A DNA stretch of 54,707 bases from a bacterium (GTDB taxonomy: Bacteria > Krumholzibacteriota > Krumholzibacteriia > LZORAL124-64-63): the NCBI GenBank assembly GCA_014730255.1, contig WJIQ01000016.1:1-54707 (forward strand). The letters run 5' to 3'. The notes beneath the pieces are model-generated. The model was given only the letters and a program-made list of their open reading frames with translations, searched no databases and was not told the DNA's origin. Of this stretch, positions 41,880 to 50,570 are shown piece by piece. Numbering within the stretch: position 1 is the first letter of the stretch; the number at the start of each line of letters is the position of its first letter. The position numbers and the translations under genes were made by a program.

Positions 41880-43574
41880 ATGACGTTCCTGCGCAGGATG
41901 TTCGGAGGCCGCAGCCAGGATGGTTACGCGCGGGCGATCGCGCTGGTCGAGGATGGTCGTCTCGCCGAGGCGCTGCCCATCCTGCGCGAGGTCTACGCCG
42001 CCGACCGCGCGTCGCCGCAGGGCTCGGTCACCGGTTATTATCTGCGTCAGGCCCTCGTCGGCGAGGGCCGTCGCCTGCTCGAGAACGGGGACCACGCCGA
42101 GGCCGCACGGACGCTGACCGAGGCCACCGGCCACTGGCCCGATTACCCCGATCTGCAGTTCCTCGCCGGCGCCGCGGCATGCGGCACCGGCGACTGGGAC
42201 ACGGCCCTTGGCCACGCCCGCGCCGCGCTGCAGCGCAATCCCGATTACTGTGAGGCGCGGCTGCTCGAGGCGGCCGCCCTGCAGGGCCTCGGACGCGACG
42301 CCGAGGCCGCCGGAAGCCTCGACAAGCTGCTCGAGAGCGGCCGTCGCGTCGACCACGAGCTCGTCCGCGAGTTCGCGCGTGACGACCCTCACGCGGTCGG
42401 GGACCTGCCCGACGACCTGACGGCGCGCGTGCGCCGCGTGGCCGTTGGCGACGACGCGAAACGCCGTCTGAACGAGGCGGTCGCGCAGTGCCGGGCGGGA
42501 CGCTGGGACGAGGGGCTGGCGGCGTTCACCGAGCTGGTCGATCGCTACCCTCGCTATCCGGACATCCGCGCCAAGCACGCCGCGGCGCTGTACCAGGTCG
42601 GGAGGCTCGACCTGGCCCAGCGAGAGGTCGAGGCCGCCCTCGCGATCAACGATCGCTATCGCAGCGCGGTGAGCCTGCACGGCCTGATCCTCGCCGAGCG
42701 TGGGCGCCTGCGCGAGGCCGCGCACGCGCTCGAGGTCGCCGTGCCGCGCTTCGAGGGGACGATCGGCCGTCACGAGGAGCTCTTCCTGGCCTATCTGCGT
42801 GCGACCCTCGCGCTCCTGCTCGGTGAACGGGGCGTCTGCCGCGAGCTGCTGTCGGGCTGGAACGACCTCGGACGGCAGTTCGCGCGGGCCGAGCTGCTGC
42901 TCGTGGCCTGCGATGACCTGGACGGCTGGCACGATGCGGCGCAGCGACGCCTCGACACGCTGCTCGAGATCTGGACCGCCGATGCCGAGATGACCTTCCT
43001 GCGGGCGGTGATGCTGCTGGCGGCGGGCCAGTGGGCGGCCGTCGAGGCGGCGATCACGCACTGGCCGGGCGGCGCGGGCAACGGCGACGACGCGCGCCCG
43101 CTGCTCCTGCAGGCCCGTCTGGACGTCTCCCGCGGGCGCGAGCCGACCCTGCCCGCCGACTGGTCGGAGGCGGTGGGGGTGAGCGGACCGGGCGAGGTCC
43201 CGGCCGGGACCTGGCGCCAGATCGCCGTGCACGGACTCCTGCTCGGCGGTCACTACCAGGCGGCCTGGGACGAGATCCAGGCGCTCGTGGCCGACGAGGA
43301 GGGCGACGAGGAGACGGGACGCCTGTGGCTGCGGGCGGCCGCGGCGCGGATCGCCGGCGAGCCCGAGCTGCTCGCGCATCCACGCCTGGAGGCGCCGCGA
43401 GCCGTGCCGGATGCCTGGGTGCCGGAGCTCTGCTGCACGCTGCGGCGGGGCGGAGCCGCCGACCGCGCCGAGGCGCTGGTGAGGTCCCGCGCCCGGGTGC
43501 GGCCCGACGTCGTGACCTGGTCGTGGCTCTCGGCCGGTTTCTGGCTCGCGCCCGTGCGCCGCTGGATCGCCTGA
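41880..43574 (+). CDS. TPR protein downstream of ftsZ
   Basis: Encodes 564 residues without a signal peptide. Repeated 34-residue helix pairs are visible, for example ARAIALVEDGRLAEALPILREVY, GEGRRLLENGDHAEAARTLTEA, LAGAAACGTGDWDTALGHARAAL and KHAAALYQVGRLDLAQREVEAAL. The last third is less regular and ends in a hydrophobic WSWLSAGFWLAPVRRWIA segment. No enzyme domain is seen. It starts 23 bp after ftsZ, so it may be co-transcribed with it. TPR proteins act as scaffolds; a role in division is only a guess from position. Confidence 0.75.
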   Translation: MTFLRRMFGGRSQDGYARAIALVEDGRLAEALPILREVYAADRASPQGSVTGYYLRQALVGEGRRLLENGDHAEAARTLTEATGHWPDYPDLQFLAGAAACGTGDWDTALGHARAALQRNPDYCEARLLEAAALQGLGRDAEAAGSLDKLLESGRRVDHELVREFARDDPHAVGDLPDDLTARVRRVAVGDDAKRRLNEAVAQCRAGRWDEGLAAFTELVDRYPRYPDIRAKHAAALYQVGRLDLAQREVEAALAINDRYRSAVSLHGLILAERGRLREAAHALEVAVPRFEGTIGRHEELFLAYLRATLALLLGERGVCRELLSGWNDLGRQFARAELLLVACDDLDGWHDAAQRRLDTLLEIWTADAEMTFLRAVMLLAAGQWAAVEAAITHWPGGAGNGDDARPLLLQARLDVSRGREPTLPADWSEAVGVSGPGEVPAGTWRQIAVHGLLLGGHYQAAWDEIQALVADEEGDEETGRLWLRAAAARIAGEPELLAHPRLEAPRAVPDAWVPELCCTLRRGGAADRAEALVRSRARVRPDVVTWSWLSAGFWLAPVRRWIA

Positions 43575-43585
43575 GCGTGGAACTC

Positions 43586-43631
43586 TTTTAGGTCGCCGCC
43601 CTTTTCACTATGTTCTGGCGTGTCCACGCCA
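43586..43631 (+). promoter_or_regulatory. Possible promoter with overlapping inverted repeat
   Basis: TATGTT at 43609-43614 is a fair -10 box, but the -35 (TTTTAG at 43586) is poor. Just downstream, TGGCGTG-TC-CACGCCA (43616-43631) is a perfect 7-bp inverted repeat centred close to the expected transcript start, a good place for a repressor site. Confidence 0.4.
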
Positions 43632-43668
43632 CGCGTCCCTTGCCGTATCCGCCCCGGGAGGACCCCGT

Positions 43669-45093
43669 TTGACCAGTCTCCGACGCGCATGTCTGGGCGT
43701 GATGCTCATGTCCGCCGCCGCGGTGGCCCAGGAGGCCGCCGTCGATCCCTGCGAGAAGGGGCAGCGGTACTTCGAGGACGACAACTACATCGCGGCCGAG
43801 CCGTTCCTGCGCCAGTGCCTCGCCCGGGACGAGTCGCTCCGTGCGTTGCTGCCCTTGACGGTGATCGCCGTCCTGCAGGAGCGGATCGACGACGGGCTGG
43901 AGCTCGGAGCGCGGGCCCTGGCGGTCGCGCCGGACAATCCGCGCGTGCGGTACTGGTACGGCCGGGCCCACCTGGTCGCCGGCAACCCGCAGGAGGCCAT
44001 GGACCAGTGGGAGGAGGGCCTGCAGCTCGACGTCAACCATGCCGGCATCCTCGAGGGGCTCGCCCGCCTCAGCCTCCGGCTCGGCGACGACGCCCGCGCC
44101 TACAACCTGCTGCTGCAGCTGCGCATGCAGGGCACCGACGACCTCTGGCTGCACCACATGCTGGCCGATCTGGCACGGCGCCGCGGACTGTGGGACCGCG
44201 CGGCCACGCACTGGCGGGACGTCGTCGACCTCGAGGGCGAGTCCGAGGAGAACCTCGTCGTCCTCGGCGAGCTGACCATCCTCGCCGGCAAGCACGAGGA
44301 GGCGGTCGAGATCTTCCGGCACGCCGTCGACACGATTCCGAGCGGGGCGACCTGGGGCGGGCTGGGCGAGGCCTGGTTCGCCATGAGCGAGGTCGATTCG
44401 GCCATCGTCGCCCTGCGCCGCGCCGTGGCGCTGGCGCCGGAGAATCCCCACAACCGCTTCAACCTCGCCAACTCCCTGCAGATCAAGGGGGATCTCGAGG
44501 GCGCCGAGGAGCAGTTCGTCACCTACCTCGAGGCCAGGCCGGACGACCCGGTCGGACACTTCAAGTACGGCGTGCACCTGGAGCTGCGGGGCGAGTCCGA
44601 GCGCGCGCTGGCCGCCGTGGAGAAGGCCGTCTCGCTGGACTCGCGATACATCGAGGCCCTGGTCGTCCTGGCGCAGATGTACGAGAGCCGGGGGCGCATC
44701 GAGGAGACCCTCTCGACGCTGGATCGCCTCGAGCAGCTCGACCCCGGGGCCGCCGACGAGCTGGCCGAGTGGCGGGGACGGCTCGAGTCCGTCCGGGCCG
44801 AGGAGCAGAGCGCCGTGGCCGAGGGCAAGTTCCGGCTGCGGCACATCGTCACCGCCAACCCCGACGCGGTCGCGAAGGTGCGCGAGGGCATCGCTGCCGG
44901 CGAGGACTTCGCCACGCTGGCGACCCGGTTCTCGTCCGGTCCGACGGCCGCGCGGGGCGGCGACATCGGGTGGGTCCGGCCGGTCGACCTGATGCCGGGA
45001 GTCCGCGACGCGGTGACGGACCTCGAACCGGGCGACGTGACCGCGGCGATCGAGGCCGGCGGGCGCACGCATTTCTTCATGCGGACGCGCTGA
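43669..45093 (+). CDS. Exported TPR protein with C-terminal parvulin-type PPIase domain
   Basis: Encodes 474 residues from TTG 43669, supported by GGGAGGA six bases upstream. A signal peptide (LRRACLGVMLMSAAAVAQ) is followed by roughly ten TPR units (residues 25-375: RYFEDDNYIAAEPFLRQCL, YWYGRAHLVAGNPQEAMDQW, FNLANSLQIKGDLEGAEEQF). The last 90 residues, from KFRLRHIVTANPDAVAKVRE through FATLATRFSSGPTAARGGDIGWV to DLEPGDVTAAIE, match the PPIC rotamase domain of SurA/PrsA proteins. The layout suggests a periplasmic folding factor or scaffold. This TPR-before-parvulin order is unusual. Confidence 0.82.
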   Translation: MTSLRRACLGVMLMSAAAVAQEAAVDPCEKGQRYFEDDNYIAAEPFLRQCLARDESLRALLPLTVIAVLQERIDDGLELGARALAVAPDNPRVRYWYGRAHLVAGNPQEAMDQWEEGLQLDVNHAGILEGLARLSLRLGDDARAYNLLLQLRMQGTDDLWLHHMLADLARRRGLWDRAATHWRDVVDLEGESEENLVVLGELTILAGKHEEAVEIFRHAVDTIPSGATWGGLGEAWFAMSEVDSAIVALRRAVALAPENPHNRFNLANSLQIKGDLEGAEEQFVTYLEARPDDPVGHFKYGVHLELRGESERALAAVEKAVSLDSRYIEALVVLAQMYESRGRIEETLSTLDRLEQLDPGAADELAEWRGRLESVRAEEQSAVAEGKFRLRHIVTANPDAVAKVREGIAAGEDFATLATRFSSGPTAARGGDIGWVRPVDLMPGVRDAVTDLEPGDVTAAIEAGGRTHFFMRTR

Positions 45094-45124
45094 CCTCCGG
45101 CGACCGACGAACGCGAGCGAAAGC

Positions 45125-47230
45125 ATGGCTGGCAAGGTCCTGCAGCTGACCAGCGACGTGCAGTACGTCAAGTCCGTCGGCCCGGCCCGGGCGACGGCCC
45201 TGCGACGCCTGGGCATCGGCACGGTCGGCGACCTGCTCTGGCATCTGCCGCGCAACCACCTCGATCGCTCCAGCAGCGTGCCCATCGGCAAGCTGGTGCC
45301 GGGCCAGACGGCGACCGTCGCCGGCGAGGTCCTGACCTGCGGCGAGCGTCGCACGCGGCGCGGCGGGACCCAGCAGACCGTCACCGTCGCCGACCGCTCG
45401 GGCGTCCTGTTCTGCGTCTGGTTCAACCAGCGGTACGTGCTCAAGCAGTTCCGCAGCGGCCGCCAGGTGATGCTCAGCGGCCAGGTGCAGGTCTACGGCG
45501 GCCGACGGCAGATGGTGCACCCGGACTTCGAGGTGAGCGAGGACGCCCCCGACCATGCGGACCAGGACGCGGCGCCGCTGCACACCGGTCGGCTGGTGCC
45601 GGTCTACCCGCTGACCGCCGGCGTGGGGCAGCACTGGCTGCGCCGCCTGATCCACGCCACGCTCGTGCAGGTCGCCCCCCAGCTCGACGAGCCGCTGCCG
45701 GACCGCTGGCTGGCCGAGCGGGGACTGGCCGCGCTGTCCGAGGCGCTCCAGCAGATGCACTTCCCGGACGACCAGGCCGCTCTCGGCCGGGCCCGGCGCC
45801 GGCTGGCGTACCAGGAGCTCCTGGAGATCCAGCTGGTGATGGCGCTGCGCCGGGGCGGGTTCCGCGATCGTCCCGGCCTGGCCCTCGCTCGCCCCGGCGA
45901 CCTCACCCGGCGGCTGGTCGAATCGCTGCCCTTCGAGCTGACGGGCGCCCAGCGACGGGTCCTGGCCGAGATCCTGGCCGACCTGCGCGGCGGGCGGGTG
46001 ATGCACCGCCTGCTGCAGGGCGACGTGGGCTCGGGCAAAACGCTGGTCGCGTTCATCGCGGCGCTCTTCTGCATCGAGCAGGGCTATCAGGTCCTGTTCA
46101 TGGCGCCGACCGAGGTCCTGGCCCGCCAGCACGGGCAGACGCTGCGCCGGCTGGCCGAGCCGCTCGGCGTTGTCGTCGAGACGCTTACCGGTTCGACGCC
46201 GGCGAGCGAGCGGCGGACGATCCTCGCGTCGGCCGGCGCCCGGGAGGTCCAGCTGCTCGTCGGCACGCACGCGGTCCTGCAGGACCAGGCGCGGCTGCCC
46301 GACCTCGCGCTGACCATCGTGGACGAGCAGCACCGGTTCGGGGTCCGGCAGCGCGGCGAGAGCGCCCGCGGCGGCGACGACGATCCGGTCCATCTGCTGG
46401 TGATGAGCGCAACACCCATCCCGCGCAGCCTCGCGCTGACCCTCTACGGCGATCTCGACCTGTCGATCATCGACGCCAAGCCGGCCGGCCGCCAGCCGGT
46501 GTGCACGCGGCTGGTGCCGGCCCGGCGCGAGCGGGAGGTGCTCGACGAGTGCCGACGGCTCGCACGGGCGGGCAAGCGCGGCTTCGTGATCTACCCCGTG
46601 GTCGAGGAGTCGGAGAAGACCGACATCAAGGCGGCCGAGGCCGAGGTCGCCGAGCTGCGGTCCGGCCCGTTCGCCGATCTGCGCGTGGGGCTGGTGCACG
46701 GACGGCTCAAGCCACGCGAGAAGCACGCGGCCATGGACGACTTCGCGTCCGGCCGGCTGGACGTGCTCGTGGCCACGACCGTCGTCGAGGTCGGCATCGA
46801 CGTGCCGGAGGCGGCGTGGATGGTGATCCAGGGTGCGGAGCGCTTCGGCCTGGCGCAGCTGCACCAGCTGCGCGGCCGCATCGGCCGGGGTGGGGGCGAG
46901 GCCTGGTGCTGGCTCGTCCCGTCCGGTAGCCTCACCCAGGAGACCGAGGCGCGTCTGCGCTACTTCGCCGACCACGACGATGGGTTCGCCCTGGCCGAGG
47001 AGGATCTGCGCACCCGTGGGCCGGGCGACCTCTGGGGCGTCCGCCAGCACGGCATGCCCGGGTTCCGGCTCGCCAACCCGCTGCGCGACGGCGAGCTGGC
47101 CACGGCCGCGAGCGAGGACGGACGCCGTATCCTGGCCGAGGATCCCGGCCTGCAGACACCTCGCTGGTCGCGTCTGCGCGCGCGTCTGAACGGTCAGTAC
47201 GGCGATCTCGTGCCGCTGGCGACGGGCTGA
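45125..47230 (+). CDS. recG: ATP-dependent DNA helicase RecG
   Basis: Encodes 701 residues, normal for RecG. The N-terminal wedge/OB domain begins VKSVGPARATALRRLGI and has LWHLPRNHLDRS. The helicase motor shows ELTGAQRRVLAEI, Walker A QGDVGSGKTLVA (about residue 298), PTEVLARQH, LTGS, DEQHRFGVRQR, MSATPIPRSLALTLYGDLD, HGRLKPREKHAAM, ATTVVEVGIDVPEA and QLHQLRGRIGRG, then the LRTRGPGDLWGVRQHG motif. RecG remodels stalled forks and Holliday junctions. It stands 31 bp after the TPR-parvulin gene, probably in one transcript. Confidence 0.97.
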   Translation: MAGKVLQLTSDVQYVKSVGPARATALRRLGIGTVGDLLWHLPRNHLDRSSSVPIGKLVPGQTATVAGEVLTCGERRTRRGGTQQTVTVADRSGVLFCVWFNQRYVLKQFRSGRQVMLSGQVQVYGGRRQMVHPDFEVSEDAPDHADQDAAPLHTGRLVPVYPLTAGVGQHWLRRLIHATLVQVAPQLDEPLPDRWLAERGLAALSEALQQMHFPDDQAALGRARRRLAYQELLEIQLVMALRRGGFRDRPGLALARPGDLTRRLVESLPFELTGAQRRVLAEILADLRGGRVMHRLLQGDVGSGKTLVAFIAALFCIEQGYQVLFMAPTEVLARQHGQTLRRLAEPLGVVVETLTGSTPASERRTILASAGAREVQLLVGTHAVLQDQARLPDLALTIVDEQHRFGVRQRGESARGGDDDPVHLLVMSATPIPRSLALTLYGDLDLSIIDAKPAGRQPVCTRLVPARREREVLDECRRLARAGKRGFVIYPVVEESEKTDIKAAEAEVAELRSGPFADLRVGLVHGRLKPREKHAAMDDFASGRLDVLVATTVVEVGIDVPEAAWMVIQGAERFGLAQLHQLRGRIGRGGGEAWCWLVPSGSLTQETEARLRYFADHDDGFALAEEDLRTRGPGDLWGVRQHGMPGFRLANPLRDGELATAASEDGRRILAEDPGLQTPRWSRLRARLNGQYGDLVPLATG

Positions 47231-47331
47231 CGCCCGCCGACGCGAGAACGGTCCTAAAGGCCCCGCCGGTCCGGTCGATCAACCAGGGGAGACACCTGTA
47301 CCATGCCAGGCCCCCGAGGAGGCATCCGGAC

Positions 47332-48027
47332 ATGATCGTCACGTGCAGCGGCTGCAACGCGCGCTACAAGCTGGACGCCAGCAAGGTTCCACCGCGAGAG
47401 ATTCGCGTTCGCTGTCCCGAATGCGCCGCCGTCTTCACGCTCGACGGCACGCGGCGCGAGGCCCCGGCCGCCCAGGTCGAACCGACCCCGCAGGCGGCCG
47501 CGCCGGAGCCCACGCCGGTCCAGACGCCGCCGTCGCCGCCGGCCGAGCCGACGATGCCTCCGGCACCCGAGGCGCCGCCGGCGTCCGGTGCCGACGACCT
47601 GGCGCTCGAGCCGCCGGCCGCCGCCGCCTCGGTCGATCCGGCGGTCGCGACGCCTCCGGCCGCGCCCACGCCGGCACCTCCGCAGCCTGCGAAGCCGCAG
47701 GAGCCGGCGCCGGAGGCCGGATCGGCACCGAGCGAGCCGTCGACGGCGACGGCCGTGGCGGAGGAGGCGCCGCGCAGCGGTCGTCGTCGCCGCCGCGACA
47801 AGACCGAGATGCTCGCGCGGGCGCTGGTCTCGGACATCCTGGTCTACAACCGCGAGATCCGGGACAAGGCGCTGGCCGACGGCAACCTGCTCGAGGCGCT
47901 CGGCCCGGAGATCAAGAAGTCCTGGGAGCTGTACAAGGAGAAGGTGGGCGCCGAGGCGGCCAGCAACACCAGCTACTTCAAGGACGCGCTCAACGAGATC
48001 CTGGCCGAGGGGAACAAGGTCTTCTAG
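47332..48027 (+). CDS. MJ0042-type zinc-ribbon protein with Pro/Ala linker
   Basis: Encodes 231 residues. The start MIVTCSGCNARYKL with a later VRCPECAAVFTL forms a two-CxxC zinc ribbon of the MJ0042 type. Residues about 45-145 are a Pro/Ala/Glu-rich linker. The C-terminal 80 residues (MLARALVSDILVYNREIRDK, ALGPEIKKSWELYKEKVG, YFKDALNEILAEG) form a helical domain seen in other zinc-ribbon proteins but of unknown function. GAGGAGG lies 9-10 bases before the ATG. A ten-codon ORF starting at 47303 ends in ATGA overlap with this start. Confidence 0.75.
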   Translation: MIVTCSGCNARYKLDASKVPPREIRVRCPECAAVFTLDGTRREAPAAQVEPTPQAAAPEPTPVQTPPSPPAEPTMPPAPEAPPASGADDLALEPPAAAASVDPAVATPPAAPTPAPPQPAKPQEPAPEAGSAPSEPSTATAVAEEAPRSGRRRRRDKTEMLARALVSDILVYNREIRDKALADGNLLEALGPEIKKSWELYKEKVGAEAASNTSYFKDALNEILAEGNKVF

Positions 48028-48058
48028 GCGACCAGCGACCGGGCAGGATGGTGGAACG

Positions 48059-48091
48059 AGAACGCCCGACAGCCGACCTGTCGGGCGTTCT
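48059..48091. terminator. Bidirectional hairpin between convergent genes
   Basis: A perfect 14-bp stem (AGAACGCCCGACAG at 48059-48072 with its complement at 48078-48091) and a 5-nt loop, located in the 88-bp gap between the zinc-ribbon gene and the convergent - strand gene. It has no long T-run, but TTCT ends each strand. Confidence 0.7.
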
Positions 48092-48115
48092 GCGTGCCGG
48101 CGGGATCGGGGAGGC

Positions 48116-48565
48116 TCACGACTCGGGCCAGTGCTCCGAGGCGATCTCGCCCAGGATGTCGTCGATCTGCTGCTTGACGCGCTGGTTCTGGTCCGGCTCG
48201 AACAGGGCCTTGCTCACGCGGCCCTGGTCGTCCTTCTTCACGTACCGCAGGGACTGCAGGTCGGCCATCTCCATGAGGATGTCCTTGCTGACCCGCACCT
48301 CGACCGGATGGCCCTCCTTGTCGGCGGTGGGATTGTGGAAGGGATGCATGCCGTTGCCCCAGCCGTGCACCACCATCGAGCAGAGCAGCGCGCGGAAGGT
48401 GTTCTGCCCCTGGACGGTGTCCAGGTCGTAGTTGCTGGAGACGCGTTCGAGCACGCTGTCGATCACGGCGCCGAGGCGGGACTCCAGCTGCGGGTCGACT
48501 TCGAGGTTGAGCAGGCGGGCGAACATCGTCCGCAGGATCACATCCGTGTTCGTCTTCGTGGTCAT
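48116..48565 (-). CDS. Conserved-looking hypothetical protein, 149 aa
   Basis: I do not recognise this family. The ATG at 48565 has AGGAG at good distance, so the gene is well supported despite its strand. The protein is soluble, with mixed charge: a helical start (DVILRTMFARLLNLEVDPQLE), a central segment rich in His, Gly and Asn (VVHGWGNGMHPFHNPTADKEG), and a C-terminal helix (QRVKQQIDDILGEIASEHW). It is convergent with the zinc-ribbon gene, with a shared hairpin terminator, and divergent from the MglA-like gene. Confidence 0.7.
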   Translation of the reverse strand: MTTKTNTDVILRTMFARLLNLEVDPQLESRLGAVIDSVLERVSSNYDLDTVQGQNTFRALLCSMVVHGWGNGMHPFHNPTADKEGHPVEVRVSKDILMEMADLQSLRYVKKDDQGRVSKALFEPDQNQRVKQQIDDILGEIASEHWPES

Positions 48566-48783
48566 GGCATCGCTCCTGGGTCGGGTCGCGGCCGGCGCCG
48601 GCGCCGGGCTCCGTGGGTACGGTCATTCACGCAGTCGACCATGCAAGTTGCTTGCCTCTTCGCGGGCCCCGGCGAACCCGTTTCCAACTGCTTGACGACG
48701 GCCCAGTTGGCGGCGTCGAGGATGGCATGCGGGTTGCAACGCCGGAAGGGACTGTGCCGATTTCACCGTCCGGGAGGCGGACC

Positions 48784-49602
48784 TTGCCCACCACCACGGC
48801 CACATCGACGGCGGTCTGCCGCATCCTGTACTACGGCCCGGCCAACTGCGGGAAGCGGGCAAATCTTGCCCAGATCCAGGCTTCCCTGCCCCCGGAGCAC
48901 CGGCTCGTCATGGCGACCAGCGACCCCAGCCGGGAGATCGCGTTCAGCCTGCGCAACGGCGACAAGGGCGACTGGCAGGTCATCGTGCAATGCATGGATG
49001 CTGGTCAGGAACCGCCGGTGGCGAGCGGGTCCCGGCCATCCTTCGACGGGGTCGTCTTCGTCTGCGACAGCCGCGTGGACCGGCTCGACGAGAGCCTGAG
49101 CGCCATGGAGGCCCTGAAGGCGTATCTGGACCTCTGGCGGCTGGACATCATGTCCCTGCCGATGGTCCTGCAGTATAACCGGCGCGACGGCGAGAGCGTG
49201 CTCGCCGTGGACAAGCTCGAGAGCCTGCTCAACCCCTGGGGACTGCTCGCCTACCCGGCCGCCGCGGCCGCGGGGGAGGGCGTGCGCGAGACGCTCAAGG
49301 CCGCGCTCAGCCTGACCATCAGCCATCTGCTGCAATCCCAGTCGGCGGCCAGCCCCGAGACGGCGTCCGAGCCCGGGTTCGACCCCGGTCCGCCGGTCCC
49401 CGGCGACAGCTACGGCCCGGCGGTCGACCACTCTCCGCCCATCCCGTCCAGCGCCCCCGCCGCGAGCGGTGCGGCCGCCCCGGGCGGCTCGCCGGCCGCC
49501 GGCAACGCGGCGCTCGTGATCCCGGTCACGGTGCCGCGCAGCGCCCTCGGCCCCGACGGCAAGGGGCGGATCATCCTCGAGGTGCACGTGGTCGACGGCT
49601 GA
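48784..49602 (+). CDS. MglA-like small GTPase with altered P-loop and long C-terminal tail
   Basis: Encodes 272 residues from TTG 48784 (GGGAGG six bases upstream). ATG 48727 after GAGGA is a second option and would add 19 residues. RILYYGPANCGKRANLAQI corresponds to the MglA start KIVYYGPGLGGKTTNL, but the P-loop Ser/Thr is Arg. FDGVVFVCDSRVDRLDESL matches the MglA Gly-Val-Val-Phe-Val-Asp segment, and MVLQYNRRD is the base-recognition motif (NKxD type). From about residue 185 a Pro/Ala/Gly-rich tail leads to a short C-terminal strand region. MglA proteins control polarity and motility. Loss of the P-loop Ser/Thr may impair Mg-GTP binding. Confidence 0.78.
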   Translation: MPTTTATSTAVCRILYYGPANCGKRANLAQIQASLPPEHRLVMATSDPSREIAFSLRNGDKGDWQVIVQCMDAGQEPPVASGSRPSFDGVVFVCDSRVDRLDESLSAMEALKAYLDLWRLDIMSLPMVLQYNRRDGESVLAVDKLESLLNPWGLLAYPAAAAAGEGVRETLKAALSLTISHLLQSQSAASPETASEPGFDPGPPVPGDSYGPAVDHSPPIPSSAPAASGAAAPGGSPAAGNAALVIPVTVPRSALGPDGKGRIILEVHVVDG

Positions 49603-49634
49603 CCCCGCCGACCTTGCCCGCCGACGTCCGGACA

Positions 49635-49663
49635 TTGACCCGGGTCGCACCCGGGCGTACCAT
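49635..49663 (+). promoter_or_regulatory. Promoter of a likely leaderless TPR gene
   Basis: TTGACC at 49635-49640, a 17-bp spacer, then TACCAT at 49658-49663. The expected transcript start (49670 or 49671) coincides with the ATG at 49671. The spacer contains CCCGGG-TCGCA-CCCGGG (49639-49655), a possible operator. Confidence 0.65.
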
Positions 49664-49670
49664 TCCGACC

Positions 49671-50531
49671 ATGACGAGCCCATCCAGCGATTCCGGCGCC
49701 CGTTCCGCCGCCGAGCTGTTCGCCGCCGGCCGCCGCGCCGAGGAGACCGGCGATCTCGAGCATGCGTATTCCCTGTATCGCCGCGCGATGACGGCCGGGC
49801 GAGCCCATGCCGACTGGCTGTACCGGCTGGGCTGCGTCTGTCTGAAGACGGATCGGTTCGACGAGGCGTGCCGGGCCTTCGAGTCCGGCCTCGTCGATGC
49901 GCCGGGCGATCCGCGCATGCTCACCAACCTGGGGGCGGCTCTCGATCATCTCGGAGACCGCGAGGCGGCGCTGGCCGCGTACCAGCGAGCGACGTTCCAC
50001 GACCGGGCGCCGGCGGCGGCGTTCCACAACCTGGGCGCCCTGTACGCCGAGGAGGGGCGCACCGAGGACGCGGTGGTCGCCTTCAGCGAGGCGGTCCGCC
50101 GCGAGCCGGATGCCGACGGCTACTGCAACCTCGGCCTCGTCCTGCTCGGCGAGGGCGACCTCGTGCGGGCCCTCGATGCGTTCGAGAACGCGGTGGCCGC
50201 CGACCGCGAGTGCTCCCGCGGGCACTACTACGCCGGCGTCTGCCTGCTCAAGCGCGGCCGCTACGAGGATGCGCTGCGTCGCTTCGACCTCGTGCTGCGG
50301 CTCGACCCCGGTCTGGTGCGGGCGCACCTGCATCGGGGCGTCTGCCTGCACAAGCTCGAGCGCTACAAGGCGGCGATGGCCGCGCTCACCGAGGCCGAGG
50401 CGGCCTTTCCCGAGGACGGGGGGCTGCACTTCCAGCTGGCGCTGACCTGCGATGCCCTCGGGCTGGCCGTCGATGCGCGTCGGCACTATCATCAGGCGCG
50501 CATCCTGCGCGAGGACCCGGCGCGATCCTGA
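49671..50531 (+). CDS. TPR protein, likely translated from a leaderless mRNA
   Basis: Encodes 286 residues, made almost entirely of about seven TPR units: AAGRRAEETGDLEHAYSLYRRA, YRLGCVCLKTDRFDEACRAFE, NLGAALDHLGDREAALAAYQRA, NLGALYAEEGRTEDAVVAFSEA and so on. No signal peptide or membrane segment is seen. No ribosome site precedes the ATG, and the promoter ends 7 bp upstream of it. uppP begins 39 bp after the stop. The partner and role are unknown. Confidence 0.8.
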   Translation: MTSPSSDSGARSAAELFAAGRRAEETGDLEHAYSLYRRAMTAGRAHADWLYRLGCVCLKTDRFDEACRAFESGLVDAPGDPRMLTNLGAALDHLGDREAALAAYQRATFHDRAPAAAFHNLGALYAEEGRTEDAVVAFSEAVRREPDADGYCNLGLVLLGEGDLVRALDAFENAVAADRECSRGHYYAGVCLLKRGRYEDALRRFDLVLRLDPGLVRAHLHRGVCLHKLERYKAAMAALTEAEAAFPEDGGLHFQLALTCDALGLAVDARRHYHQARILREDPARS

Positions 50532-50570
50532 CCGGCCGGCTTCCCCCCGATCCCGAAACGCGAGGCCCGC

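Noticed and set aside
48613-48783. Upstream extension of the MglA-like protein to an ATG at 48613
   Set aside because: The added segment has no MglA similarity, and TTG 48784 with GGGAGG gives the usual short lead before the P-loop strand.
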